This document shows positions 62,874 to 64,000 of a DNA stretch of 64,000 bases, one piece after another (the stretch's first letter is position 1; each line of letters opens with the position of its first letter). The notes under the pieces are model-generated. The model saw only the letters and a program-made list of their open reading frames with translations, was not told the origin of the DNA and did no database searches. A program made the translations under genes and the position numbers. Source of the DNA: Wenzhouxiangella sp. 15190 (GTDB lineage Bacteria > Pseudomonadota > Gammaproteobacteria > Xanthomonadales > Wenzhouxiangellaceae); NCBI RefSeq assembly GCF_003417465.1, contig NZ_QVMV01000030.1, positions 1 to 64,000 on the forward strand, read 5' to 3'.

Positions 62874-64000
62874 ATGCCTGCCGACACCCAGCACCTGCAT
62901 ATAGCCATCATCGGCGCCGGATTCGCGGGGATCGGCACCGCCATTCGTCTGCGCCAGCGTGGCGAAAGGAATTTCCGGATCTTCGAAAAGGCCGAAGGCG
63001 TCGGCGGCACCTGGTGGGTCAACCGTTATCCCGGCTGTGCCTGCGACGTACCCTCGCGGCTGTACTCGCTTTCCTTCGCGCCCAACCCGGACTGGACGCG
63101 GCACTTCGCGCCGCGGGCCGAGATCCAGGAATACCTCGAACGACTGGTCGACGAATACCGGCTGAAACAATATTTGCAGACCGGCACGGAGATCGTGCGG
63201 GCCGAATGGAGCGACTCCGACGGCCTCTGGCAGCTGGCGGACGGACAAGGCCGACAATACACCGCCGACGTACTCGTCTCCGCCATCGGCGGCCTGTCGC
63301 GGCCGGCCTGGCCGGACTTGCCCGGACTGGACGACTTCTCCGGAACAATCGTGCATTCCCAGCAGTGGCCCGACCAGCTCGATCTGGCTGGAAAGCGCGT
63401 GGCGGTCGTCGGCACGGGCGCCTCGGCGGCACAGTTCGTGCCGCATGTCGCCGAAACGGCCGAGCACCTGACCGTCTTCCAGCGAACGCCGGCCTGGATC
63501 ATCCCGCGCCGTGACCGGCCCATCGGCCCGATTCGCCGACAACTGTTCCGGCGCATACCCGTCCTGCTACGCCTGGCCAGGTTCATGATCTTCGCGCGCA
63601 ACGAAATGCGGGTCCCCGCGCTGATGCGCTGGCACTGGCTCGGCGCCGGCCACCGCTGGTTGGCCGACCGGCACCGACGACGCCAGGTCCGGGACCCGGA
63701 AACCCGCGGGAAACTGCGGCCGAGCTACGACATCGGCTGCAAGCGCGTCATCCTGTCCGACGATTTCTACCCGACCTTCAATCGCGACAACGTCACCCTG
63801 ATCGATCGTGCGGTCGCCCGAGTGACCGAAACCGGCGTCGTCGACGCGGACGGCCGGCATCACGAAGTGGACACACTGATCCTGGCGACGGGCTTTCGCG
63901 CCACGGAACCCGTTCCGGAAGGCATGATCACCGGCCGCGACGGACGCGACCTGGCCGGGCAATGGCGCGACGGGCCGGCCGCCTACAAGGGCACGACCGT
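62874..64000 (+). CDS. Flavin-containing (Baeyer-Villiger-type) monooxygenase, 3' end beyond the window
   Basis: An FAD- and NADPH-dependent monooxygenase; the first 375 residues are visible and the frame is open at the window end. The FAD Rossmann motif IIGAGFAGIG is at residues 11-20. The type I Baeyer-Villiger fingerprint FxGxxxHxxxWP is met exactly by FSGTIVHSQQWP near residue 160. The NADPH motif VVGTGASAAQ and the ATGF motif LILATGFRA follow. Substrates could be ketones or long-chain compounds. The start is ATG at 62874, right after the 203-bp repeat region. Confidence 0.9.
   Translation, partial: MPADTQHLHIAIIGAGFAGIGTAIRLRQRGERNFRIFEKAEGVGGTWWVNRYPGCACDVPSRLYSLSFAPNPDWTRHFAPRAEIQEYLERLVDEYRLKQYLQTGTEIVRAEWSDSDGLWQLADGQGRQYTADVLVSAIGGLSRPAWPDLPGLDDFSGTIVHSQQWPDQLDLAGKRVAVVGTGASAAQFVPHVAETAEHLTVFQRTPAWIIPRRDRPIGPIRRQLFRRIPVLLRLARFMIFARNEMRVPALMRWHWLGAGHRWLADRHRRRQVRDPETRGKLRPSYDIGCKRVILSDDFYPTFNRDNVTLIDRAVARVTETGVVDADGRHHEVDTLILATGFRATEPVPEGMITGRDGRDLAGQWRDGPAAYKGTT

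Overview
The window is a gene-dense, GC-rich stretch of a free-living gammaproteobacterium. The markers are a sigma32-type grpE/dnaK/dnaJ cluster without hrcA, divergent fur-bamE with a Pseudomonas-type Fur, the rnfH/ratA/smpB neighbourhood, rlmKL, zapG and a tmRNA tag ANDDNYAMAA. The secreted-protein style (GEVED-type surface protein ending in FRDGFEN) and the hairpin repeats remind me of Wenzhouxiangella/Lysobacter-like lineages. That placement is inference and was not tested by any search.

Layout. 0-2 kb: A-type Fe-S carrier divergent from asnS. 2-2.9 kb: small GIY-YIG nuclease embedded in inverted hairpin repeats. 2.9-7.9 kb: RND efflux operon with its TetR-type repressor and a clear palindromic operator. 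7.9-11.4 kb: bacteriophytochrome-diguanylate cyclase, heme oxygenase and an AEC transporter, a red-light to c-di-GMP module. 11.6-16.7 kb: secreted acidic protein, katG, arsR-arsI (organoarsenical detoxification) and a DMT exporter. 17-22.8 kb: two large secreted proteins of unknown role. 23-31.4 kb: a CFA-synthase-like/FAD-oxidoreductase pair (possible methyl-branched lipid synthesis), MscS-type channel, quinone oxidoreductase, DUF885 protein, small lipoprotein and a Na+/solute symporter. 31.4-32.1 kb: structured repeats plus a tRNA-Ala/tRNA-Glu operon. 32.1-44.4 kb: core block dapB, dnaJ, dnaK, grpE / recN / fur / bamE / rnfH, ratA / smpB, a MASE2-GGDEF protein, a serine hydrolase and ssrA. 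44.5-52.8 kb: cation/proton antiporter, rlmKL and a second RND system. 52.9-54.9 kb: arsR-acr3-arsC. 55-64 kb: PagL-like lipid A deacylase, zapG, GNAT-nitrilase fusion, secreted amidohydrolase, LpxH-like phosphoesterase, xseA-yigZ and the 5' part of a Baeyer-Villiger-type monooxygenase cut by the window end.

Themes. Toxic-compound handling is prominent: two RND pumps, two arsenic loci covering both inorganic and methylated arsenic, and katG. Two c-di-GMP synthases are present, one light-sensing. The core genes form the familiar stress block: chaperones, Fur, RecN and trans-translation by smpB plus ssrA.

The least explained part is the intergenic DNA. I see at least five families of structured repeat: hairpin pairs around the GIY-YIG gene, 7-bp GTGTGAA arrays, 10-bp CACAGATGAA arrays, a covarying two-copy element near the tRNAs, and a 203-bp element bounded by 24-bp inverted repeats. 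Several sit inside operons or touch start and stop codons, so they probably shape expression. Several genes also appear to be transcribed as leaderless mRNAs.
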